NCBI RefSeq assembly: GCF_011764545.1
Contig: NZ_AP022870.1
Location: 2,898,001-2,962,000 of the forward strand
Reading direction: 5' to 3'
Origin: Phytohabitans flavus
GTDB taxonomy: Bacteria > Actinomycetota > Actinomycetes > Mycobacteriales > Micromonosporaceae
Length of the DNA: 64,000 nucleotides
In this document: positions 44,860 through 51,521 of the stretch, piece by piece
Layout of the letters: each line of letters starts with the position of its first letter
Position numbering within the stretch: the stretch's first letter is position 1
The notes under the pieces: generated by a model
Told to the model about the DNA's origin: nothing
Databases searched by the model: none
Seen by the model: the letters and a program-made list of their open reading frames with translations, nothing else
Made by a program: the position numbers and the translations under genes

Positions 44860-46598
44860 AAGGAGGGGCGCGGGATGTTGCGGAGGTTGGCCGCGGCGAG
44901 GTCGACCATCTTGCCCACCCCGCCTTGGAGCACGACCTTCGTGGCCGCCAGCCCGAAGCCCTTCACCTCGCCGGGCGTGACATGAGGCGGGATGGCAAGC
45001 GCGTTCGGGTCGGTGACCAGGTCGACAAGCGCGGGGCCGGGGTGGTTGAGAGCGTCACGGAACCCGCCCAGCACCTCGACCGGGTCCTCGATCCGCACCG
45101 AGTGGATGCCGAGCGCCCGCGCGACCGCCGCGTAGTCGACCGGGCCGGTGTCGGTCGCGAAGTCGGGCAGGCCGTCGACCAGCATCTCCAGCTTGACCAT
45201 GCCGAGCGAGGAGTTGTTGAACACCACGATCTTCACCGGGATCTGCTGCGTGGCCACGGTGATCAGCTCGCCCATCAGCATTCCCAGCCCGCCGTCGCCG
45301 GACATCGAGATCACCTGGCGGCCGGGGTAGGCGAGCTGGGCGCCGATCGCGTGCGGCAGCGCGTTCGCCATCGAGCCGTGCACGAAAGAGCCGATCATCC
45401 GGCGCCACCCGTTCGGCGTGAGGTACCGGGCCGCCCAGACGTTGCACATGCCCGTGTCGACCGTGAAGATCGCGTCCTCGGCGGCCAGCTCGTCGAGCAC
45501 GCGGGCCGCGAACTCGGGGTGGATCGGCATGCTGTGGTCGATGTCCCGGGTGTATGCCTCGACGACGTCGCCCAGCAGCTCCGCGTGCCGCTGGAGCATC
45601 CGGCGCAGGAAGCCGTCGTCCTTCTGCTCCACCAGCGGCGTCACCGCGCGCAGCGTGGCCTCGACGTCGCCGTGTACGGCCATCTCGAGCGGGGTGCGCC
45701 GGCCGAGGCGGGTCACGTCGTGGTCGACCTGGATGGTGTGCTTGCCGGGCAGGAACGCGTCGTACGGGAAGTCGGTGCCGAGCATCAGGAGCAAGTCGGA
45801 GTGGTGCATCGCCTCGTAGCAGGCGCCGTACCCGAGCAGCCCGCTCATCCCCACGTCGAACGGGTTGTCGTACTGGATCCACTCCTTGCCGCGCAGCGTG
45901 TGCCCCACCGGGCTGGAGAGCTTGGTGGCCAGGTCGATGACCTCGGCGTGCGCGCCGCGGGTGCCCGCACCACAGAAGAGCGTCACCGAGGTCGCCTCGT
46001 TGAGCCGCTCGGCCAGCTCGCGTACCTGGTCCTCGGCGGGCGCCACCCGGCCGGTCGCCGCGACCTGCACGCTCGCGCCGGTCGGGTTCTGGGGCGCGAC
46101 GTGCATGAGGTCACCGGGGAGGACGAGCACGCTGACCCCGCCGCGGCCCAGCGCGTGGCCGATCGCGACCCGGGCCAGCCGGGGCAGCTGCACCGGCCGG
46201 CTCACCAGCTCGCAGTAGTGGCTGCACTCGCCGAACAGCCGCTCCGGGTGCGTCTCCTGGAAGAAGCCGGTACCGAGCTCGCTGGCCGGGATCTGCGACG
46301 CGATGGCCAGCACTGGCGCGCCGCTGCGGTGCGCGTCGTACAAGCCCTGGACCAGGTGGGTGTTGCCCGGCCCGCAACTGCCGGCGCACACGGCGAGGCG
46401 GCCGGTCAGCTGCGCCTCGGCGGACGCGGCGAAGGCACCCGCCTCCTCGTTGCGCACGTGGACCCAGTCGATGCCGTCCGTACGCCGGATCGCGTCCACG
46501 ACGGGGTTGAGGCTGTCGCCCACCACCCCGTACACCCGCTCGACACCGGCCTGGCGCAGGACGTCGATCAACTGCTGAGCCAGAGTCGGATCACTCAT
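44850..46598 (-). CDS. poxB: pyruvate dehydrogenase (quinone)/pyruvate oxidase-type TPP enzyme
   Basis: 582 residues from ATG 46598. N-terminal TPP-binding domain with the catalytic Glu (HVRNEEAGAFAASAEAQ), a central FAD/regulatory domain, and the C-terminal TPP motif MSGDGGLGMLMGELITVATQQ ... NNSSLGM (G-D-G to N-N). Length and pattern match PoxB-type enzymes that oxidatively decarboxylate pyruvate to acetate and pass electrons to quinone at the membrane. It is monocistronic and divergent from the receiver gene at 46697. Confidence 0.9.
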   Translation of the reverse strand: MSDPTLAQQLIDVLRQAGVERVYGVVGDSLNPVVDAIRRTDGIDWVHVRNEEAGAFAASAEAQLTGRLAVCAGSCGPGNTHLVQGLYDAHRSGAPVLAIASQIPASELGTGFFQETHPERLFGECSHYCELVSRPVQLPRLARVAIGHALGRGGVSVLVLPGDLMHVAPQNPTGASVQVAATGRVAPAEDQVRELAERLNEATSVTLFCGAGTRGAHAEVIDLATKLSSPVGHTLRGKEWIQYDNPFDVGMSGLLGYGACYEAMHHSDLLLMLGTDFPYDAFLPGKHTIQVDHDVTRLGRRTPLEMAVHGDVEATLRAVTPLVEQKDDGFLRRMLQRHAELLGDVVEAYTRDIDHSMPIHPEFAARVLDELAAEDAIFTVDTGMCNVWAARYLTPNGWRRMIGSFVHGSMANALPHAIGAQLAYPGRQVISMSGDGGLGMLMGELITVATQQIPVKIVVFNNSSLGMVKLEMLVDGLPDFATDTGPVDYAAVARALGIHSVRIEDPVEVLGGFRDALNHPGPALVDLVTDPNALAIPPHVTPGEVKGFGLAATKVVLQGGVGKMVDLAAANLRNIPRPSFTR

Positions 46599-46696
46599 CA
46601 ATCCGACTTTAGTGGCGAATCGCCCAGCTCACCGGGTGAACCGATTACCTGCTACCAGGAATGCGGGTGCCTCGTACCGCTGCCATGATCGGGGGC

Positions 46697-47065
46697 ATGC
46701 TACGGCGCTGCCTGATCGTCGACGACAACGAGCGGTTTCTGGCCGTCGCCCGCACGAGCCTCGAGCGGGACGGCCTCGAAGTCGTGGGCACCGCGTCGAC
46801 GGTCGCGGACGCGCTGGACAAGGCCGACCGGCTGCGGCCGGACGTGGTCCTGGTGGACGTCGCGCTCGGCGCGGAGAGCGGGTTCGACCTGACCCGCCAG
46901 CTCGTCGAGCGCCACCCCGACCTGCGCGCCCGGGTGGTACTGATCTCGACCCGCCGCGAGGAGGACTACGCCGACCTGATCGCGCTCAGCCCGGCCGCCG
47001 GGTTCGTGTGGAAGGCGCAGCTCTCCGCCGGTGCGGTGCGCGAGCTGGTGGCGGGTAGACCTTGA
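46697..47065 (+). CDS. single-domain response regulator receiver
   Basis: 122 residues from ATG 46697 (after GGGGG; ATG 46685 is possible). The receiver fold only: LIVDDNERFL, phosphoacceptor Asp in VVLVDVALG, Thr/Ser in VVLISTRRE, and the Lys as FVWKAQLS. No output domain. It overlaps the histidine kinase gene by four bases. It may work as a phosphate sink, a partner protein, or a modulator of the kinase. Confidence 0.88.
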   Translation: MLRRCLIVDDNERFLAVARTSLERDGLEVVGTASTVADALDKADRLRPDVVLVDVALGAESGFDLTRQLVERHPDLRARVVLISTRREEDYADLIALSPAAGFVWKAQLSAGAVRELVAGRP

Positions 47066-48534
47066 CGACCGCCGGGCTGGCCCTCCGCGTGGGCGCGGGC
47101 CGCTGGCTCGGCGGGTTGCTCGCCGGTGCGGTGGGCGTCGCGGCGGTGACCACGGTCGTCGCCCTCCTGGAGCCGAGCCTGCCCGCGCTGGGTCTGCTCC
47201 CGCTGTACCTGCTGGCGGTCCTGCCGGTCGCGGTGCGCTGGGGTGCCGGCCCGGCGGCGGTGGTCTCGGTGGCCAGCACGGTGCTGCTCGGGTACCTGTT
47301 CCTGCCGTCGAGCCGCCGCCTGTGGTTCGCCGAGGTGGACAACGCCGCCGCGACCGGCGTCTTCCTGGTCACGGCCGTCGTGGTCGGCAACCTCGCGGCC
47401 CGGCTGCGGCGGGCGGCCGAGCACTCGGCCCGCCTCTCCGCCGAGCAGGCCGCGCTGCGGCGGGTGGCCACGCAGGTGGCCCGCGAGGCGCCGCCGGAGG
47501 AGGTGTTCGCGACGGTCGTCGGCGAGATCGGCCGCCTGCTCGGCGCCGACTCCGCCGCGATCGTCCGCCTCGACCCGGACGGGCTGAGCACGGTCATCGC
47601 CCAGGACGGCGACGGTCCGGAGCGGCTGCCGGTCGGGAGCCGCTGGTCGATCGAGCCGCCGCTGGCGCTCGGGGTGGCGCTGCGCACCGGCGAGCCGGCC
47701 CGCCGGGACGGCTACGAGGAGGTACCGGGCGAGTTCGCGGAGCTGCTCCGGCAGGTGGGCGTCCGCTCGTCGGTGGCGATCCCGGTGGTGGCCGGTGGCC
47801 GCACCTGGGGCGCGCTGGGGGCGCAGCGGCGCGGCACCGCGTTTCCGGCCGACGCCGAGCAGCGGATCGCGGAGTTCACCGAGATCGTGGCGATCGCGAT
47901 CGCGAACGCGGAGAGCCGTACCCAACTCGCCGCCTCCCGGGCCCGGATTATCGCGGCCACGGACGCCACGCGCCGGCGACTGGAGCGCGACCTGCACGAC
48001 GGGGCGCAGCAGCGCCTTGTCTCGCTGGCGCTGGAGCTGCGCCAGGTGGAGAGCGCGGTACCGGCGCAGGTGCGCGCCGACCTCGACCGGATGGCCGGCG
48101 ACCTGACCGAGGCCCTCGACGAGCTGCGCGAGCTGTCCCGGGGCATCCACCCGGTGGTCCTCTCCGAGGGCGGGCTGGGTCCGGCGCTGCGCGCGATCGC
48201 CCGCCGCGCGCAGGTGCCGGTCGAGCTGGACGTCCGCACGGCCGAGCGGTTTCCCGAGCCGGTGGAGGTGGCCGCGTACTACGTCGTCTCCGAGGCGGTC
48301 ACGAACACCACCAAGCACGGCGGCGCCTCGTACGTCGAGGTCACGCTCGACGCCGGTGCGAATGCGCTGGCATTGCGGGTACGCGACGACGGCGCGGGCG
48401 GTGCGGACCCGGCCCGCGGCTCCGGCCTCACCGGCCTGCGCGACCGTGTCGAGGCGCTGGGCGGCTCGATCCACGTGACAAGTCCGGCCGGTGCGGGTAC
48501 GACGATCGAGGTGTCGCTCCCGTTGGCCCGGTAA
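47062..48534 (+). CDS. sensor histidine kinase (membrane, GAF, HisKA_3)
   Basis: 490 residues from TTG 47062, within the stop of the receiver gene. Four N-terminal membrane helices (DUF4118-like) are followed by a GAF domain (about 140-290), the HisKA_3 phosphoacceptor ATRRRLERDLHDGAQQRLVSLA with His near residue 312, and a HATPase_c domain with VVSEAVTNTTKHGG and GSGLTGLRDRVEALGG. This is the NarX/DesK-type kinase architecture. Its cognate DNA-binding regulator is not adjacent; the receiver upstream lacks DNA binding. Confidence 0.92.
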   Translation: MTTAGLALRVGAGRWLGGLLAGAVGVAAVTTVVALLEPSLPALGLLPLYLLAVLPVAVRWGAGPAAVVSVASTVLLGYLFLPSSRRLWFAEVDNAAATGVFLVTAVVVGNLAARLRRAAEHSARLSAEQAALRRVATQVAREAPPEEVFATVVGEIGRLLGADSAAIVRLDPDGLSTVIAQDGDGPERLPVGSRWSIEPPLALGVALRTGEPARRDGYEEVPGEFAELLRQVGVRSSVAIPVVAGGRTWGALGAQRRGTAFPADAEQRIAEFTEIVAIAIANAESRTQLAASRARIIAATDATRRRLERDLHDGAQQRLVSLALELRQVESAVPAQVRADLDRMAGDLTEALDELRELSRGIHPVVLSEGGLGPALRAIARRAQVPVELDVRTAERFPEPVEVAAYYVVSEAVTNTTKHGGASYVEVTLDAGANALALRVRDDGAGGADPARGSGLTGLRDRVEALGGSIHVTSPAGAGTTIEVSLPLAR

Positions 48535-48586
48535 CCGCCAGCCACCGTGATCTACTCTCCGCGTCCGACCGGTACCATGCGGTCGC

Positions 48587-49117
48587 GTGAGCCAACGGCA
48601 GCTTCAGGTCGTCCGCCCCAACCAGGTCGTCGGCTGGAGCGCGGCGGTCGTCGCCGTCGGCGCCGCGGGCACGGCGGGTTTCCTCTCCGACCCGCTGTGG
48701 ATGCGGCTGCTGTGGACCGGCGTCATGCTGCTGCTCCTGGAGGAGCTGTGGCGGTACGACCTGCGCCCCCGTCTGCTGTGGAATGACGGCGGCCTGGTGC
48801 TCGTGGACGGGCGGGGCGTGCACCGCCACACCTGGGCCGAGGTCAAGGCGATCGGCGTACGGGACAACCGGGTCTCGGTCCGGACGCCGGACGGGGTGCT
48901 GGAGGCCCGCTTCGACCGGCCCTGGTGGCTGGCCCGGGTGCATCGGTCCACACGCGACCTGCCGGTCACCATCGAGGCGCGGTTGCGGGCCGCGCAGGAC
49001 GCCGGGCTGGCCGGCTCCGCGCAGGAGCCGCCGCCGGCCCCACGGGTACGCCGTCCGGTCCCGCTCTACCTGCTGGCGGCGGCCGGCGTCCTGGTGGTCG
49101 CGCTCGCCAGCGTCTGA
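48587..49117 (+). CDS. membrane protein with PH-like domain
   Basis: 176 residues from GTG 48587. Two hydrophobic helices near the N-terminus (about 16-55), a soluble beta-rich middle (LLWNDGGLVLVDGRGVHRHTWAEVKAIGVRDNRVSVRTPDG) resembling bacterial PH domains, and a C-terminal membrane helix. Function is unknown. It ends just before a long hairpin that separates it from the peptide cluster. Confidence 0.65.
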   Translation: MSQRQLQVVRPNQVVGWSAAVVAVGAAGTAGFLSDPLWMRLLWTGVMLLLLEELWRYDLRPRLLWNDGGLVLVDGRGVHRHTWAEVKAIGVRDNRVSVRTPDGVLEARFDRPWWLARVHRSTRDLPVTIEARLRAAQDAGLAGSAQEPPPAPRVRRPVPLYLLAAAGVLVVALASV

Positions 49118-49126
49118 CCGGAGACC

Positions 49127-49188
49127 GCAATCGACGGTCGGCCGCCTCGATCCTGCGATTGAGGCGCTCGGCGGCCGACCGTGATTGC
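49127..49188. terminator. bidirectional terminator between the PH-like gene and the peptide cluster
   Basis: GCAATCGACGGTCGGCCGCC pairs with GGCGGCCGACCGTGATTGC over 19 positions with one bulged base. The loop holds a smaller hairpin (CTCgATC...GATtGAG). It lies 10 bases after the plus-strand stop and 15 bases after the minus-strand peptide gene's stop, so it can end both transcripts. It marks the downstream boundary of the nine-gene cluster. Confidence 0.85.
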
Positions 49189-49202
49189 GGGGGCGGCGTG
49201 TT

Positions 49203-49406
49203 CTAGAAGAAGATCAAGAACCCGACATCATCCGCGGGCTGGACGTGGCCTTCCACGTCACCGCCCGCGGCCGCGTCGACGCGCTGCTTGATGCTGCTGA
49301 GCACGTCGACCTCCTCCGTGGAGAGACCGTCGATCACGGTCCGCTGCTCCTCGGTGGCCGTGGACAGGTCGAGCCCCAGGGCCGCCAGTCGAGAAGTCTG
49401 CGACAT
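49203..49406 (-). CDS. candidate ribosomally made peptide precursor
   Basis: 67 residues from ATG 49406 (MSQTSRLAALGLDLSTATEE). Residues 18-47 form an acidic amphipathic helix (GLSTEEVDVLSSIKQRVDAA) typical of leader peptides recognised by maturation enzymes. The C-terminal 13 residues after His54 are Val, Gln, Pro, Ala, Asp, Asp, then VGFLIFF. This end contains no Cys, Ser or Thr, which excludes lanthionine, thiazole and sactionine chemistry there, and leaves three Phe, two Asp and aliphatic residues as targets. It is the last gene of the cluster, 20 bases after the exporter, with two radical-SAM genes and a diiron-type enzyme in the same operon. Family and product are not known to me. Confidence 0.78.
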   Translation of the reverse strand: MSQTSRLAALGLDLSTATEEQRTVIDGLSTEEVDVLSSIKQRVDAAAGGDVEGHVQPADDVGFLIFF

Positions 49407-49422
49407 TCGAATCACCTCCTTT
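49407..49422 (-). promoter_or_regulatory. near-perfect Shine-Dalgarno of the peptide gene
   Basis: AAAGGAGGTGATTCGA directly before ATG 49406 matches the anti-Shine-Dalgarno over nine or ten bases, with four bases to the start. It is the strongest ribosome site in the window and decides the start at 49406 rather than the ATG 24 bases upstream (MRTKEVIR). It implies the peptide is made in excess over the other products of the operon. Confidence 0.85.
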
Positions 49423-49426
49423 GTCC

Positions 49427-50737
49427 TCACAGTTCGGCCGGTGCTCTTGCGGTCACACCGGACGTCTCTTCAGCGGCTGGGGCGACATCACCCGCCGCCG
49501 ATCGAATGGGCACTGGTCGAATGGGCACTGGTCCAACGGGCACGGAACGCTGTCGTACGAACGTCGCGGCCGAGAGCAGCGCGAGCACCACGCCCACCGT
49601 GACGAAGAGCCACCCCACGCCGAGAAGGTGCGCGAGCGCGGCGCCCAGTGCGGGCGCGAAAAGCTGCATGACGGTGGGCACCGCGTCCACGACGGTCCAC
49701 GCACGACCCATCAGGTGGTCCGGCGTAGCGCCCTGCACGACGCTGGGGAACCCGACCATCACGGCGGCACCGGCGAAACCCAGCAGTGCCGGTGCGAGGA
49801 GCCACACCGGGCCCGGGTCGGCCGGTCGCGCCAGGACGCCGGTGCCCAGGAGCGCGACCATGGTTCCGCCGAGCAACTGTCCGGCGCCGACCAGGACGAA
49901 GGGCCGCAACGCGGTACCCCACTGGGCGATCACCACCGAGCCCGCGACGCCGCCGACGCCGACCGCCGCCACGATGTAGCCGAGGCGCGAAGGGGGTAGG
50001 CCAAGGTCGATCAAGGCCAGCGCCATCATGGCGTCAACGAGGAACACGAGGAAGAGCGTCGCGCCAAGTGCCTCGATCGCGAGCCGGAGCGCCGGGCTGC
50101 GGAAGACGAACCCGACTCCTTCGCGCAGTTCCGCCAGGTAGCTCGACCTGGTGGCCGCTCTGGGTGTCGCCGGTACCCGCAGACCGACCAGGACGACCGC
50201 GCTGAGCACGAAGGTGACGGCGTTGACCGCGATGATCGTCGTCGGTTGGAGGAACGTGAGCAGGACGCCGCCGGCGGCCGGGCCCGCGACCTTCGTGCCC
50301 TGCTGGACGACCTGGATGACGGCGTTGGCCTGGACGAGCTGCGCCGCCGGTACGGCCCGCTTGAGTGCCACCTGCCGCGCGGGCCCGAAGGCCACCGAGC
50401 ACGCGGACCGGATCACCACCAGCGGCAGCAGCCAGAGGATTCCACCGGCGAGCACCATGCCCGCGGTGGCCGCGGCCCGGACCAGGTCGGCACCGACCAT
50501 CACGGCCCTGGGCGGTGCGCGGTCGACGAAGACCCCGACGAACGGGGCCGCCAGCCGCGGCAGGCCCATCGCGATGACCACTGCCGCCAGTCCGGACGCG
50601 CCCTCCCGCCACACGACCGAGACGAGGACGAGGAGGGCCACCGCGTCCAGCCAGTCCCCCACGGCGGAGGTCGCCGTGCTGGTGAACAGGACGCGGTAGT
50701 TACGCGAGCGGAAGGGCGCCAGTGCGGCCAGGCTCAC
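49427..50737 (-). CDS. MFS exporter of the peptide cluster
   Basis: 436 residues from GTG 50737, twelve membrane helices in two sets. The MFS loop GVFVDRAPPRAVMVGADL follows helix 2, and the N-terminus APFRSRNYRVLFTSTATSAVGDWLDAVAL matches the MFS_3/EntS efflux group. The C-terminal tail is hydrophilic and holds a short repeat (VPIRPVPIRS). It overlaps the diiron-type enzyme gene by four bases and precedes the precursor gene by 20 bases. Likely role: export of the mature peptide and/or self-protection; no ABC peptide exporter is present. Confidence 0.88.
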   Translation of the reverse strand: MSLAALAPFRSRNYRVLFTSTATSAVGDWLDAVALLVLVSVVWREGASGLAAVVIAMGLPRLAAPFVGVFVDRAPPRAVMVGADLVRAAATAGMVLAGGILWLLPLVVIRSACSVAFGPARQVALKRAVPAAQLVQANAVIQVVQQGTKVAGPAAGGVLLTFLQPTTIIAVNAVTFVLSAVVLVGLRVPATPRAATRSSYLAELREGVGFVFRSPALRLAIEALGATLFLVFLVDAMMALALIDLGLPPSRLGYIVAAVGVGGVAGSVVIAQWGTALRPFVLVGAGQLLGGTMVALLGTGVLARPADPGPVWLLAPALLGFAGAAVMVGFPSVVQGATPDHLMGRAWTVVDAVPTVMQLFAPALGAALAHLLGVGWLFVTVGVVLALLSAATFVRQRSVPVGPVPIRPVPIRSAAGDVAPAAEETSGVTARAPAEL

Positions 50738-51438
50738 CTGGCCCCGGCCGGCACGCGGCCGTCGCCCGCGGCGCGGATCGACAGGTCTCGCGTTATCTGG
50801 CGGATCCCGGCGGCGGTGTGCAGGGCGCTGACGCCGATCAGCGTCTCGTGGTGGGACTCCAGGGGCAGCGAGTCGATCACTCGGTGCAGGTCGGCCCGGT
50901 GCCGCTGGTCGAGCACGGCGTGGCGCTCCAGCGTCTGGAACGCCGAACGCGGCAGGCCGCTGCGCGCCGCGAGGTGGTCCACCGTCTCCACGGCGGGCGG
51001 GAATCCTTCGAGCACCGCGATGTATCCGAGGAGCGCGACCGGGTGCACGTGGCGCACCCAGTAGTACTGGGCACCCACGAGGCCGGCGACCGCGCCACCG
51101 ACCGTCATGTCGCGCAGCTCGCCCGGGTCACCGCCGGCCGTCTGGTAGTCCTCGGCCACCCAGTCGTCGTGGCCGTACTCCTCACGGATGTGCTTGCCGA
51201 GGTAGCTGCCGAGCGCGCTCGCGACAGGGTCGTCAGGACGCCGCAGGCATGTCTCGACGCCCACCAGCATCAGCGGCACGGACGCGCGGACGATGCCGTG
51301 CATCACCCGCAGGTACTCCACATAGGTGGCGCGGACGTCGCCGCCCTCCCACATCGAGCCCAGCCCGCCCGTCGTCGGTGGCATGGCGAGCCGCAGCTTC
51401 GCCGTCAGCCGCTCCGTGGTGGTTGTGGACATTTCCAT
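50734..51438 (-). CDS. haem-oxygenase-like diiron-type oxidase
   Basis: 234 residues, all helical. Candidate metal ligands follow the haem-oxygenase-like diiron oxidase (HDO)/iron-containing redox enzyme pattern: His83, Glu86/Glu87 and His90-Asp91 in KHIREEYGHDDW, Glu144 in AVLEGFPPA, and His173, Asp177, His180 in ERHAVLDQRHRADL. Known HDO enzymes do N-oxygenation, oxidative C-C cleavage and desaturation using O2. In this operon the substrate is most likely the peptide or a product of the radical-SAM enzymes (inference). The ATG at 51438 follows GGGAGGGAGAC. It is 83 bases after the large regulator gene. Confidence 0.78.
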   Translation of the reverse strand: MEMSTTTTERLTAKLRLAMPPTTGGLGSMWEGGDVRATYVEYLRVMHGIVRASVPLMLVGVETCLRRPDDPVASALGSYLGKHIREEYGHDDWVAEDYQTAGGDPGELRDMTVGGAVAGLVGAQYYWVRHVHPVALLGYIAVLEGFPPAVETVDHLAARSGLPRSAFQTLERHAVLDQRHRADLHRVIDSLPLESHHETLIGVSALHTAAGIRQITRDLSIRAAGDGRVPAGAR

Positions 51439-51521
51439 GTCTCCCTCCCCTTGCCGTGCCAGATAACCGTCGCAGCCGTGGCTTGTCGCCAGGTATGTCC
51501 GCGGTATGCGCGCGGCGGCCT

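Noticed and set aside
49504..49545. Direct repeat of CGAATGGGCACTGGT near the exporter end
   Set aside because: Two tandem copies simply encode VPIRP and VPIRS in the hydrophilic tail; no sign of a regulatory or mobile role.
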